Source of the DNA: Methylocystaceae bacterium
GTDB taxonomy: Bacteria > Pseudomonadota > Alphaproteobacteria > Rhizobiales > Beijerinckiaceae
Direction: 5' to 3'
Length of the DNA stretch: 64,000 nt
Assembly (NCBI GenBank): GCA_009773555.1
Contig: WSXZ01000004.1
Location: forward strand, 1-64,000
Shown: one piece after another, positions 47,742-56,512 of the stretch
How the letters are laid out: each line of letters opens with the position of its first letter
How positions within the stretch are numbered: position 1 is the stretch's first letter
Notes under the pieces: model-generated
What the model was told of the DNA's origin: nothing
The model's database searches: none
The model's input: only the letters and a program-made list of their open reading frames with translations
Made by a program: the position numbers and the translations under genes

Positions 47742-48532
47742 GGCGTCGCCTCTTCGATTGAGACGCGAAGCGCCTGCGACGCCCGGCGACACATGTCGGC
47801 GAAGGTCTTGCTCGACCGATAGTCGTCGTCGCGTGGGATCGCCGGGTCGATCTCGATCTCGTCGATGAGTCTGCCGGCGCGCCGCGACATCACCACGATG
47901 CGCGTCGAGAGATAGGCGGCTTCGAACACCGAATGAGTGACGAAGACGATCGTCGCGCCGAACCGGCGTTTGAGCGCGAGCAGATCATCATTGAGCTTGA
48001 AGCGCGTCACCTCGTCGAGGGCGGCGAAAGGTTCGTCCATCATCATCAGCGTGGGCCGCGTCACCAGGGCGCGGGCGATGGCGCAGCGCATTCGCATCCC
48101 GCCGGAGAGTTCTCGCGGCAGCGCCCTCGAAAAGTTGAGGAGGCCGACATGCGCGAGCGCCTCTTCGATGCGCGGCGACGCCGCTTCACGCGGAACGCCC
48201 TTGAGCCGCAGCGGCAGGAAGACATTGTCGAAGACGCTCGCCCAGGGCAGCAGCGTCGCATCCTGGAACACGACGCCGATGTTGTTCTTCACTTGAGGCG
48301 CGCTCCAGTTGATCACGCCGGCCGTCGGGCTCGCGAGCCCTGCGATGAGCCGCAGCACCGTCGACTTGCCGCAGCCCGAAGGACCGAGCAGCGTCAGGAT
48401 CTCGCCTTCGCGCACGTCGAGATCATAGTTGGCGAGGGCGACGAGCCCGTTCGGGAAAGTCTTGCCGACCTCGCGCAACGAAACGAGCGCGGGCGCCGTC
48501 ACTTGCACATCCGCGATGTCACGCGCGCTCAT
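47738..48532 (-). CDS. ABC importer ATP-binding protein (NitT/TauT type)
   Basis: The 264-residue ATPase has Walker A GPSGCGKST, Q-loop GVVFQDATLLPW, signature LSGGMRMRCAIARAL, Walker B LMMMDEPFAALDE and the His-switch VTHSVFEAA. These are the features of SsuB/TauB-like proteins. It follows the binding-protein gene by 18 bp and is coupled to the permease gene. Confidence 0.94.
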   Translation of the reverse strand: MSARDIADVQVTAPALVSLREVGKTFPNGLVALANYDLDVREGEILTLLGPSGCGKSTVLRLIAGLASPTAGVINWSAPQVKNNIGVVFQDATLLPWASVFDNVFLPLRLKGVPREAASPRIEEALAHVGLLNFSRALPRELSGGMRMRCAIARALVTRPTLMMMDEPFAALDEVTRFKLNDDLLALKRRFGATIVFVTHSVFEAAYLSTRIVVMSRRAGRLIDEIEIDPAIPRDDDYRSSKTFADMCRRASQALRVSIEEATP

Positions 48533-48550
48533 GTCGGATCCCTGGCGTCA

Positions 48551-49534
48551 TTATGGCCGCAGCTCCATGCCGACCTTCTTGCCGATGAAACGCAGCGTGT
48601 AGCCGCGCCTGTAATCGATGTCGGCGGGAACCACGCCGGCCTTCGCCATCTTGTCGAAAAAGCTCTTCATCCGCGCGTCGGTGATCACGCCGACGCCATA
48701 GGTCAGCGCGTCGCCGGAATCGACGATCCCACGCTCCTTCATTTTGGCGAGGGAATAGGCGATCTGGCCGTCGGTCATCTCCGGATTGTCGCGCTTGATC
48801 ATCGCATTGGCTTGAGCGTTGTCGCCGTAGAGATAATTGTACCAGCCGACAATCGAAGCGTCGACGAAGCGCTGCACGAGGTCGGGAGTCTTGGCGATCG
48901 TGTCGGCGCGCGTCTCGATCGTCGTCGAATAGCCGTCATAGCCGTAGTCGTGCAAAAGAAAGACGTTGGGCGTGAAACCGCCTGCGCGTTCGATCGCGAA
49001 GGGCTCCGAGGTGAGAATCCCCTCCTGAATCGACGTCTTGTCGGCGAGGAAAGGCGCCGAGTTGAAATTATAGGGCTTGGCGTTTTGGTCTTTGAACCCA
49101 TAGTCCTGCTTCAGCCATTGCCAGACGGAAGCGCGCATGTCGCTGGCGATGAAGGCCGTCGCCTTCGGCAGAGCTTCGAAACGATCGAGGCCGACGCCGG
49201 GATGCGACATGAAAATCACCGGGTCGACCTGAAACATGCTCGCGACGGTGACGACGGGCACGTTCTGCTGCACCGATTCGAACATCTGAATGGTGTTTGC
49301 ACCCATCGCGAAGTCGACCCGGCCCGCGGCGAGCAGCAGCCGCGCGTTGAGCTGCGGGCCGCCCTGCAGAATGTTTACGTCGAGGCCGTAGCGCGCGTAC
49401 GTGCCGTCGGCGACGGCCTGATAGAAGCCGCCGTGTTCGGCTTGCGCCCGCCAATTGGTGGCGAAGCGCACCTTGTCGAGCGCGAGGGCAGGCGCCGCGA
49501 TGAGGAGAGCGATGAGCAAGGCGACGATGCGCAT
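48551..49534 (-). CDS. NMT1/THI5-like ABC substrate-binding protein
   Basis: The 327-residue periplasmic protein has a signal peptide (IVALLIALLIAAPALA) and the NMT1/THI5 domain starting VRFATNWRAQAEHGGFYQA, with DFAMGANTIQMFESV. Relatives bind pyrimidine precursors of thiamin, or sulfonates. No thiamin riboswitch is recognisable upstream, where a family A repeat lies instead, so the ligand is open. It is the first gene of the four-gene transporter and GNAT operon. Confidence 0.9.
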   Translation of the reverse strand: MRIVALLIALLIAAPALALDKVRFATNWRAQAEHGGFYQAVADGTYARYGLDVNILQGGPQLNARLLLAAGRVDFAMGANTIQMFESVQQNVPVVTVASMFQVDPVIFMSHPGVGLDRFEALPKATAFIASDMRASVWQWLKQDYGFKDQNAKPYNFNSAPFLADKTSIQEGILTSEPFAIERAGGFTPNVFLLHDYGYDGYSTTIETRADTIAKTPDLVQRFVDASIVGWYNYLYGDNAQANAMIKRDNPEMTDGQIAYSLAKMKERGIVDSGDALTYGVGVITDARMKSFFDKMAKAGVVPADIDYRRGYTLRFIGKKVGMELRP

Positions 49535-49560
49535 GGTGCGGCTCCGGCGGGTTGATTGAG

Positions 49561-49670
49561 TGTCATTCCCGACGCTTCGCTGGGGCGAAGCGATCGGGAA
49601 TCCAGAGCAAGCCTGGCGTTTTGAAGAAGCCTGGATTCCCGATCAGGCCTTCGGCCTGTCGGGAATGACA
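49561..49670. repeat. Family A palindromic repeat, copy 5
   Basis: TGTCATTCCCGACGCTTCGC at the left and CTGTCGGGAATGACA at the right are exact terminal complements over 10 bp, with GGGAATCCAGAGC and CTGGATTCCCGATC inside. The inner loop sequences GCTTCGC...GCGAAGC and AGGCCTTCGGCCT show compensated changes relative to other copies, which supports a selected hairpin. Confidence 0.87.
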
Positions 49671-49751
49671 GTACTGTAAATGCGCCGATTTGCGATGTAT
49701 GACCAAGCGCTCCTTCGTAACGCGGCGATCATACATGAACGCGCGCGCGCC

Positions 49752-51086
49752 CTAAATCCCGCTCGACTTCGACGAGAAATTGAAGCCTTCGACGAGCATC
49801 GCCGGCGCCGCCGGCGCGCCGCCTTCGCCCGCCGCGCGCCAGGTCCGACGCGTTGGACCGAGCGCTTTGATGTTGCTGAACAGCTCGCCCAATCGCTGAT
49901 TGAAGCGCATGTTGCGCATGGGCGCGACGATACGGCCGTTTTCGATAAGGAAATTGCCGTCGCGCGTGAGGCCGGTCAGCAGCAGGCTCTGCCGGTCGAC
50001 GATGTTGGTGTACCAAAGTCTCGTCACCAGAACGCCGCGCCGCACCGAGCGGACCATGTCGTCCAGCGAAACGTCGCCGCCCGACATCACGAAATTCTGC
50101 GCAAAGGGAATCGGTTCGGATTCGGTCTTTTGCGCCCAGGCGCGTGAACGATAGAGCGTCGTCACGACGCCGTTCTCAACAAAGGCGCGGGCGCGATGCG
50201 GCACGCCCTCGAAGCCGAAGGCCGCCTCCGGCGCCAGCGGGTCGGCCGGATCGACGCGGATCGTGAGCTGTTCGTCAAAGACCTTCTCGCCCAAACGCGC
50301 TCCGCCGCCAGAACGCGCGAAGAAGCTTCTCCCCTCGTCGGCGGCGCGCGCCTCCATCGTTCTGATGAGCCAAAAAGCGAGCTCGGTCGTCGCTTCCGGC
50401 TCGAGAACGACGGTATAGGCGCCGGGTTCGAGATCAACCGGCGTCGCGTTATGGGCGCCCTTGGCGCAGGCGACGCGCGCGATTCGCTCCGCATCGAGTC
50501 GATCCGCGAAGAATTGATGCGCCCCTGCCCAGCCCGACCAAGCATCGGCGCGGTTGCGCGCGGTGGCGGAAAGATCGATTTCGCTGCGCCGCTCATAGGC
50601 GAAAAGGCCGGCGCTCGTCGCATATGCGTTGAATCGCCTCGCCGTCGTCGCGCAGCCGAAGGTGTCGACGCCAACGCGCGCGCCTTCCTCGATGACGCGC
50701 GCGGCCGCGTCGGCGAGCGCGTCGAGGCGCAGATGGGCGGTCGCGTCGTCATAGCGGTCGGAGAAGCCGTAATTCTGCGGGCCGAGCGGCGCGACATAGT
50801 CCGGGTCGACGGGCAATAGGCGCGCGATTTCTTCCGAGCGCGCCACGGCGGCGGCCACAGCCTTGTCGTCAAAGCGCGAGGTGCTGCAGGAGCCGATGCG
50901 CCCGCCGATATGCGATGAGATTCGCAGATTGGCTTCCGCGGTCGCAAGATTGGTCGTCGCGCCGGCGCGCGCGAAGCGCAGACTCTGGTCCAAGCCGCCG
51001 TGAATCTGCACCGTGCAGGCATCGGCTTTGGAGCGCGCGAGAACTTTGTCGGCGATCGACTTTGCGTCGTCTGAAGAAAGAAACAT
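49752..51086 (-). CDS. TldE/PmbA-like metalloprotease partner
   Basis: The 444-residue protein belongs to the TldD/PmbA family and lacks the HExxxH zinc motif, as TldE (PmbA) subunits do. Typical stretches are AEANLRISSHIGGRIG, VVLEPEATTELAFWLI, SGGDVSLDDMVRSV and LTRDGNFLIENGRIV. With TldD it forms a heterodimer that degrades unfolded peptides and matures some peptide natural products. It starts 3 bp after the TldD-like gene ends. Confidence 0.9.
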   Translation of the reverse strand: MFLSSDDAKSIADKVLARSKADACTVQIHGGLDQSLRFARAGATTNLATAEANLRISSHIGGRIGSCSTSRFDDKAVAAAVARSEEIARLLPVDPDYVAPLGPQNYGFSDRYDDATAHLRLDALADAAARVIEEGARVGVDTFGCATTARRFNAYATSAGLFAYERRSEIDLSATARNRADAWSGWAGAHQFFADRLDAERIARVACAKGAHNATPVDLEPGAYTVVLEPEATTELAFWLIRTMEARAADEGRSFFARSGGGARLGEKVFDEQLTIRVDPADPLAPEAAFGFEGVPHRARAFVENGVVTTLYRSRAWAQKTESEPIPFAQNFVMSGGDVSLDDMVRSVRRGVLVTRLWYTNIVDRQSLLLTGLTRDGNFLIENGRIVAPMRNMRFNQRLGELFSNIKALGPTRRTWRAAGEGGAPAAPAMLVEGFNFSSKSSGI

Positions 51087-51089
51087 GCT

Positions 51090-52628
51090 CTATGCGTCGT
51101 CGCTCGTGTTCAGCACGCGCACATTGCGAAAGAGCGCCGGCGGGCTGCCGTGCGAGACCGGCGCCAGCTGCACCGGTTCGGCCTTGCCGCAGGTGAAGGT
51201 GCCGTCGAGATGATAGGCGCTCGCATCGCACAGGCCCGAGAGAGAATTCCAGAATTGCGTTGTGCGGCCCTGATAGGCGCCGTCGCGCAGCAGATCGCCG
51301 AGCTTGCCGTTCTTGATCTCATAGAAGAGCTGTCCGCCGAACTGGAAGTTATCGCGCTGCTGATCGATGCTCCAGCTGCCTGCGCCGACGACATAAATGC
51401 CGTTCTCGACAGTGCTGATGAGATCGCTGAAGGAGCATTTCTGAGGATTGGGCTTGAGCGAGATGTTCGGCATGCGCTGAATGGGAAACGTCGTCGGGCT
51501 GTCCGCATAGGCGCAGCCGTTCGAATGCGACAGGCCGATGAGATGCGCCTGTCCAAGCGCCATCTGGAAATTCCTGAACACGCCTTTTTCGACGATGGCG
51601 AAGTCGGCGGCTTCCGCGGGGGCGCCGTCGTCGTCGAAGCCGATCGTGGCGAGCGCGCCGGGCTGCGCGCGATCGGCGACGATCGTCATCAATTCGGAGC
51701 CGAACCGCAGTTCGTTGAGCATATGCGGTTTGACGAAGCTCGTTCCGGCAAAATTCGCCTCCCACCCCAGCACGCGGTCGAGCTCGGTCGAATGGCCGAC
51801 CGTCTCGTGAATGGTGAGCCACAGATTTGTCGGGTCGATCACGACGTCGTAGTCGCCCGGCGTCACTGGCTTGGCGCCAAGCTTCGCGCGCGCCTCCTCG
51901 CCGGCCCGCGCCGCTTCCTCGATCAGGCCGGCGCCGACGATATAATCCCAGCCGGCGCCGCGCGCCGGCGCCAGGCAGTCGCGCGTCGCGAAACGGCCGC
52001 TGGCGCGGTCGATGGCGGTCGCCTGAAAGTTCGGCGCGACGCGCGTGCGCGTCTGATGAATGCGGCTGCCAAGACTATTGGCGAAGAATCGCTCTTCGCA
52101 GGTCGCCGAAAGCGAGGCTGAACAAAAATCCGCGCCGTGATCGCGCGCGCTGGCGATGATCGACAGCAGCAGGTCGGCCTTCTCGCCCGCGGGCACTTCG
52201 AAGGGATCGACGCCCATGGGCATGATCCATTCGGCTTCATGCACGGGCAGCCGCTCAAGCGCGATCGGCTGAGTTTGTATCCGCTTCACCGCGCGGGCGT
52301 TCTCCAGCGCGCGCTCGACGCCATCGCGCAGGCTCTGCGGGTCGAGCCGCCGCGCGCCATAAAATCCCCAGCAGCCGTCGAGCAGCACGCGCACGCCGAA
52401 GCCTTGCGACGCACGCTCGTCGAAACTTTCCAAGCGGTCGTCCTTGGCGAAGGCGTATTCGCGCCGGGTTTCGCCGATCCTGACGTCGGCGTAGCTGGCG
52501 CCATTTTGCCTTGCGCCAGTAAGCGCGATATCGGCGAGATCGTAGAGCAGCGCACGATCCAGCGCGAAGGCGCTGCGGCCCCTCGGGCACGAGGTTTCGA
52601 TCGTCGAAGGCGGGGCGGCGGGCGCCAT
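51090..52628 (-). CDS. TldD-like metalloprotease, catalytic subunit
   Basis: The 512-residue protein carries the TldD zinc site HETVGH in LTIHETVGHSTELDR and the Cys ligand in YHLDGTFTCGKAEP. GFGVRVLLDGCWGFYGARRL and GLSHSNGCAYADSP are further family marks. The start is the ATG at 52628, with GGAG seven bases upstream; a longer frame begins with TTG. It forms a minus-strand run with the RluA-type gene upstream and the TldE-like gene downstream. No RiPP precursor was recognised beside it. Confidence 0.91.
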   Translation of the reverse strand: MAPAAPPSTIETSCPRGRSAFALDRALLYDLADIALTGARQNGASYADVRIGETRREYAFAKDDRLESFDERASQGFGVRVLLDGCWGFYGARRLDPQSLRDGVERALENARAVKRIQTQPIALERLPVHEAEWIMPMGVDPFEVPAGEKADLLLSIIASARDHGADFCSASLSATCEERFFANSLGSRIHQTRTRVAPNFQATAIDRASGRFATRDCLAPARGAGWDYIVGAGLIEEAARAGEEARAKLGAKPVTPGDYDVVIDPTNLWLTIHETVGHSTELDRVLGWEANFAGTSFVKPHMLNELRFGSELMTIVADRAQPGALATIGFDDDGAPAEAADFAIVEKGVFRNFQMALGQAHLIGLSHSNGCAYADSPTTFPIQRMPNISLKPNPQKCSFSDLISTVENGIYVVGAGSWSIDQQRDNFQFGGQLFYEIKNGKLGDLLRDGAYQGRTTQFWNSLSGLCDASAYHLDGTFTCGKAEPVQLAPVSHGSPPALFRNVRVLNTSDDA

Positions 52629-52688
52629 TGGTCGCTCCAAAATTCGCTCATATGTTGGTCGTTTCGGCGGTGATTGGCAATCGCCGCG

Positions 52689-53378
52689 TTACGGTAGCGC
52701 TTCGCCGTCCCATCCACATGCCGCGAGCGCCTCGCGCATATGCGCGGGCGGCGCAGCGACAGCTTCCACGGGCGGCTTGCCGTCCTGCATCGGCACGCTC
52801 ACCGCGCGCGCATGAAGATGTAGCGGGGCTGAGTCCTCTCTTCGACCTGAGCCGTAGATGGGATCGCCGAGAATCGGCCATCCCATCGCCTGGGCATGCA
52901 CGCGGATCTGATGCGTGCGGCCGGTGTGCGGCGTGAATTCGATGAACGTCAGCGCGTTATCCGGACTTGCGCCAAGCACGCGCCAGGAGGTGCGGGCGGG
53001 CAGACCCAGCGGGTCCGGCCGCATCCACCAGCCGCGCGTCGCGTCGAGCCGTCCGAGCGGGAGGTCGATTTCCCCTTCTTGGCCCGCCGGGGCGCCTTCG
53101 ACCACCGCCCAGTAAGTCTTGCCGATGCGGCCGGACTTGAACAGCCCGCCGAGCCGCTCGAGAGCCTTGCGGTGGCGCCCAAGAACAAGGCAGCCAGACG
53201 TGTCCTTGTCCAGTCGGTGGGCCAGCGCCGGCGGCCGCGGCAGGCCAAAGCGCAGCTGGTCGAAGGCGTCTTCGAGACACGGGCCGCCCTTCGGCCCGCG
53301 ATGGACGGCGACGCCCGCGGGCTTGTCGACGATCAGCATGAGCCCGTCGCGGTGGAGCAGGCGAGAAAGGAGGTCCAT
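52689..53378 (-). CDS. RluA family pseudouridine synthase
   Basis: The 229-residue enzyme converts specific uridines in rRNA or tRNA to pseudouridine. The catalytic Asp is in ALAHRLDKDTSGCLVL, and the later PHTGRTHQIRVHAQAMGWPILGDPIYG is diagnostic. It has no S4 domain, so it is a short RluA-type (TruC/RluA-like) member. The ATG at 53378 gives MDLLSRLLHRDGLMLIVDKP. The target site cannot be told from sequence. Confidence 0.92.
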   Translation of the reverse strand: MDLLSRLLHRDGLMLIVDKPAGVAVHRGPKGGPCLEDAFDQLRFGLPRPPALAHRLDKDTSGCLVLGRHRKALERLGGLFKSGRIGKTYWAVVEGAPAGQEGEIDLPLGRLDATRGWWMRPDPLGLPARTSWRVLGASPDNALTFIEFTPHTGRTHQIRVHAQAMGWPILGDPIYGSGRREDSAPLHLHARAVSVPMQDGKPPVEAVAAPPAHMREALAACGWDGEALP

Positions 53379-53413
53379 GGCGGGCTTATAGCAGCGCCGC
53401 GCGCAAGACGGCG

Positions 53414-53685
53414 CTATTTCACGGCCGGCGCGGCTTTCCTGAGTGAATCCGCGCCGCCCATGAACTCTCCGTCGTAACAACAGATCAACATCGCATGCTT
53501 GACGGCGATGTAGAGAGTAGGCGGCTTGAGTTCCGTTCGTTGACCGGCGTTATGGAGATGATTTCGACGTCGCCGACGTCGGCGAAATACTCGACGAGTT
53601 TTCCCGTATATTCGACATAGGCCGATGCGCCGACGTGCTGGTTGACGCCGTTCATGAGGACGACCTTGTCGGGGGGGCCAAACAA
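53414..53685 (-). pseudogene. Unknown small gene with internal frameshift
   Basis: The minus strand reads MFGPPDKVVLMNGVNQHVGA, then YVEYTGKLVEYFADVGDVEI in one frame. From about 53540 it continues as LKPPTLYIAVKHAMLICCYD in another frame to a stop at 53414. The two halves look like one protein of about 90 residues. I do not recognise a family. The lesion is a small indel between ITPVN and LKPPT. Confidence 0.5.
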
Positions 53686-53756
53686 GCCGACATGGACGGC
53701 GAATGGCTGCTATTGAGCGATCCGGCGACGTTGAAAACTTTTCTTTACGAGGAACA

Positions 53757-54557
53757 ATGGCGATCATATCTGCGACCCCGAAGCTGCGCGTCACAATCGA
53801 ATTCGGCGTTGCGCGCCTCTACATCGAAAATCCCGCCAAGCGGAACGCGTTCGACTTCGAGATGTGGCGCGCGCTGCCGTCGCTGCTGCGCGCCGTCGAC
53901 GCCGCGGAGGACGCGCGCATCCTCGTCATCAGCGGGGCGCCGGGTCTGCCGTTTTGTTCTGGCGCCGACATCAGCGAATTCTCCAACCTGCGCGCGACAA
54001 GCGAAGGCGGGCGCATCTATGAGAACGCCAATGTCGAGGCCTTCGACTCGATTTCGAATCTCTCCAAGCCGACGATCGCGGCCGTGTCGGGCTTCTGCAT
54101 GGGCGGCGGATTCGGAATCGCCGCGGCTTGCGATCTGCGCATCGCCGACGGGCAAGCGACGTTCGCGATTCCGGCGGCGAAGCTCGGCGTCGGCTATCCG
54201 CCCTCGGCGATGGCCTATGTCGTCGCCGCGGTCGGCCCGCAACTCGCGTTCGATCTCTTTTACACGGCGCGCCGCCTGACTGCTGATGAAGCCAAGGAGC
54301 GCGGCTTCGTCAGCCGCCTCTTCGCCACCGAGAGTTTTGAAGGCGCCGTGCATGCGCTCGCCGAAACCATCGCCGCTGGCGCGCCTCTGACACTGCGCGC
54401 CGCCAAGGCGGCGATCCGCGCCGCCGCGCGCCTGCCCGGCGCGTCGTCGCATGCGCAGTGCGAAGCGCTGACGAGCGCCTGTTTCGACAGCGCGGATTAC
54501 ATGGAAGGGCGCGCCGCGTTCCTCGAGAAGCGCGAGCCGAACTTTTCCGGGCGCTGA
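53757..54557 (+). CDS. Enoyl-CoA hydratase/isomerase family protein
   Basis: The 266-residue crotonase has the oxyanion-hole segments LPFCSGADISEF and SGFCMGGGFGIAAACDLRIA. The glutamates used by true enoyl-CoA hydratases are not obvious (the second region reads FAIPAAKLGVGYPPSAMA), so the reaction may differ. GAGGA precedes the ATG at 53757. It stands alone downstream of the divergent broken small gene. Confidence 0.88.
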   Translation: MAIISATPKLRVTIEFGVARLYIENPAKRNAFDFEMWRALPSLLRAVDAAEDARILVISGAPGLPFCSGADISEFSNLRATSEGGRIYENANVEAFDSISNLSKPTIAAVSGFCMGGGFGIAAACDLRIADGQATFAIPAAKLGVGYPPSAMAYVVAAVGPQLAFDLFYTARRLTADEAKERGFVSRLFATESFEGAVHALAETIAAGAPLTLRAAKAAIRAAARLPGASSHAQCEALTSACFDSADYMEGRAAFLEKREPNFSGR

Positions 54558-54668
54558 CGTTACTCGCAGCCGTGGCGCGCGCCGTCGCGATGGGGCCGTC
54601 GCCAGCGTAAACGCGCGCTCTGCTTATGCCAGGGCTTCGAACTCGGGTTAATTCAGCTCGCTTTCAGC

Positions 54669-54768
54669 CGTCATGCCCGGCCTTGCGCCGGGCATCCACG
54701 CCGGGACATCGCGAAACGCATCGCGCGGAGACGGCGCGTGGATGGCCGCGACAAGCGTGGCCATGACG
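54669..54768. repeat. CGTCATGCCCGG-type palindromic repeat
   Basis: CGTCATGCCCGGCC at the left and GGCCATGACG at the right are terminal complements, with GGGCATCCACGCC and GCGTGGATGGCC inside. It is built like family A but with different sequence. The rest of 54558-54913 contains no supported gene. Confidence 0.75.
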
Positions 54769-54913
54769 CGGTGAGATGACGCCTTATTAACCTGGATTCG
54801 GAGCCTTGGTTGCTTATGCGGGTCGGCTTGACGGCGTAGGCAGAGCGGTTACAGTTTCGGAGACTATATGCCATGCCTGCCCCGTTTAGCGGCGGAATCG
54901 CGGGAAGGTTTGC

Positions 54914-55249
54914 TTGAGGCTTTTCAACAAGCGTTTGTGCAAATCATCGTCTGCCGCCGGGGCTCGGCAGCGCCTCGGCGCGCTTCTGTTTTCCCCGATG
55001 CTGGTCGGCAGCGCGGCGCTAGCCGGAGCGGGGGAAAACTACAGAGGTCACGATCCCGACTCCTACGAGTGCAGTTCGGATTACAATATCCTCAACCGTC
55101 GCGCTGCGGTGCGTTCCGGCGGCGCGTCGTTGGTTGAACTAGAAGGATCGGTCCAGACAATGGCGGAGCAGCGCGAAAAGCTAACTGACAAAGACATTAT
55201 TGAAGCTGTGACCGGCGCCTCCCTGATGGCGACAGTGATAAGCGGATAG
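54914..55249 (+). CDS. Small exported hypothetical protein
   Basis: The 111-residue frame starts at a TTG preceded by GGAAGG. A signal peptide-like region (QRLGALLFSPMLVGSAALAG) is followed by a mature part with CSSDYNILNRRAAVRSGGAS and a charged helix QTMAEQREKLTDKDII. No family is recognised. It opens a run of unknown genes whose DNA becomes progressively AT-rich. The start is uncertain. Confidence 0.5.
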   Translation: MRLFNKRLCKSSSAAGARQRLGALLFSPMLVGSAALAGAGENYRGHDPDSYECSSDYNILNRRAAVRSGGASLVELEGSVQTMAEQREKLTDKDIIEAVTGASLMATVISG

Positions 55250-55262
55250 GCTGAGGTTTAGA

Positions 55263-55946
55263 ATGTTCGAAACGCTGCATGAAAAAATATTCGGACTTAT
55301 ATTTATTGTAACTCTCATCATTAGCGTAACAACTATCTTCTATTCATCAGATAGAACGAAGTATTAACTAGATGCGCCTACAGTTTTAGGGGGCGCGGCC
55401 ATTATTACTTTATTTCTTACGCCATTTCTAATGCTAATTTCCACAATCATTAAGGTTTTATCTAATTATGTTTCAGATGGTAATCAAATCGAAGTCAATA
55501 AACAGTATATATTTGGATTTTCTGCGCAACAATATGAAGTTTTTTGTAATGAATATGGCGCATTTTGCGACAATGATTCTGTATTTCATCAATTGGACAT
55601 TCTGGCGCTGGCGGCGTGCATTATCGCGGGCCTCAGGATTGCGCTTTCTATAGGATTGGGGTTGCTTGGACGCCCGTCAAGCCTCGAGCATGTCAAGGCG
55701 ATGGAGCGTTCCGGCAAGGGTCCGCTAGGTTATGCCCTTTTTATTATTTTACCTATAGGGGGTTTTTGGCTGGTCTCCTATCCCGGAGCATATAAAAGCG
55801 CCTTGCTTATAAAAAAATTACTGGAGCGCTATCCGATTGTGATGCTCATTATCGTCGCAGTTGCATTTGTGTTCTCCGTGCAGATTCTTACAGAATTGAT
55901 ACTGACATATATTTGTTTGGCCGTTTTAAAAGCGCGGCGGATGTGA
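55263..55946 (+). pseudogene. Multispanning membrane protein with premature stop codon
   Basis: The frame begins MFETLHEKIFGLIFIVTLII and meets TAA at 55365-55367. It then continues in the same frame as LDAPTVLGGAAIITLFLTPF and runs without a break to RRM at 55946. The whole would be a protein of about 227 residues with four or five membrane helices, including SAQQYEVFCNEYGAFCDN and LILTYICLAVLK. The uninterrupted downstream part (from ATG 55431) could still be made. The DNA is clearly AT-rich. Function unknown. Confidence 0.6.
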
Positions 55947-55947
55947 A

Positions 55948-56469
55948 ATGTTCAGCAAAACTGAAAGGCGAGTGTACAAATTTGTGATGAACATGGCGGC
56001 GATTCTGGCGGCGCTGCCGGTTGTCGTATTATTTCTTCTCACCGGACTCAGGGAAGTTTTGCCGCCGCGTGACGACGGCGAAGACGTCACTGAGCTCATA
56101 CTTTCCGCGCCTCGTCAAAATCAGCTCTTGAATCTGAACCAGCTGTTTTCGGCGGACACGATCTGCATTGTGCCGCCGGAGGCCAATATCAACGAATATA
56201 TTCGGCGGGCGCTGCCCGAAAAGCAGATCTCAGTTCCGGGCGATGATGACGATTACGAGGACAATGTGGCGCGCTGGCGCATTGTCGCGAGCTGGGACGC
56301 CACGCCGCTCGTGAAAGTTTTCGACGTATGGTCTACGACGACGTCAGAGAGAAAATATCCTTTAGAACTTTCTGATAAAGATAGAGATGCGCTAGGCGCC
56401 ATCTGTTCCAGGCTACTACGATTGAAAATCGAACCGATTAACGGACAGGCGACAGCGACCGTGCAGTAA
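55948..56469 (+). CDS. Membrane-anchored hypothetical protein
   Basis: The 173-residue protein has one N-terminal membrane helix (MAAILAALPVVVLFLLTGL) and an exported domain with NQLFSADTICIVPPEANINE and a C-terminal LGAICSRLLRLK. It begins one base after the preceding membrane-protein frame ends, so the two form an operon. No family is recognised; the domain could be a small sensor or immunity-type protein, but nothing in the sequence decides this. Confidence 0.6.
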   Translation: MFSKTERRVYKFVMNMAAILAALPVVVLFLLTGLREVLPPRDDGEDVTELILSAPRQNQLLNLNQLFSADTICIVPPEANINEYIRRALPEKQISVPGDDDDYEDNVARWRIVASWDATPLVKVFDVWSTTTSERKYPLELSDKDRDALGAICSRLLRLKIEPINGQATATVQ

Positions 56470-56512
56470 ACGTCTGCAGACCGCCGGTTAGCAGCAGCCC
56501 CCGGCTGGCGTA

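Noticed and set aside
49535-49751. TPP riboswitch before the NMT1-type binding protein
   Set aside because: The upstream region is a family A repeat; no CUGAGA-type THI box was seen.
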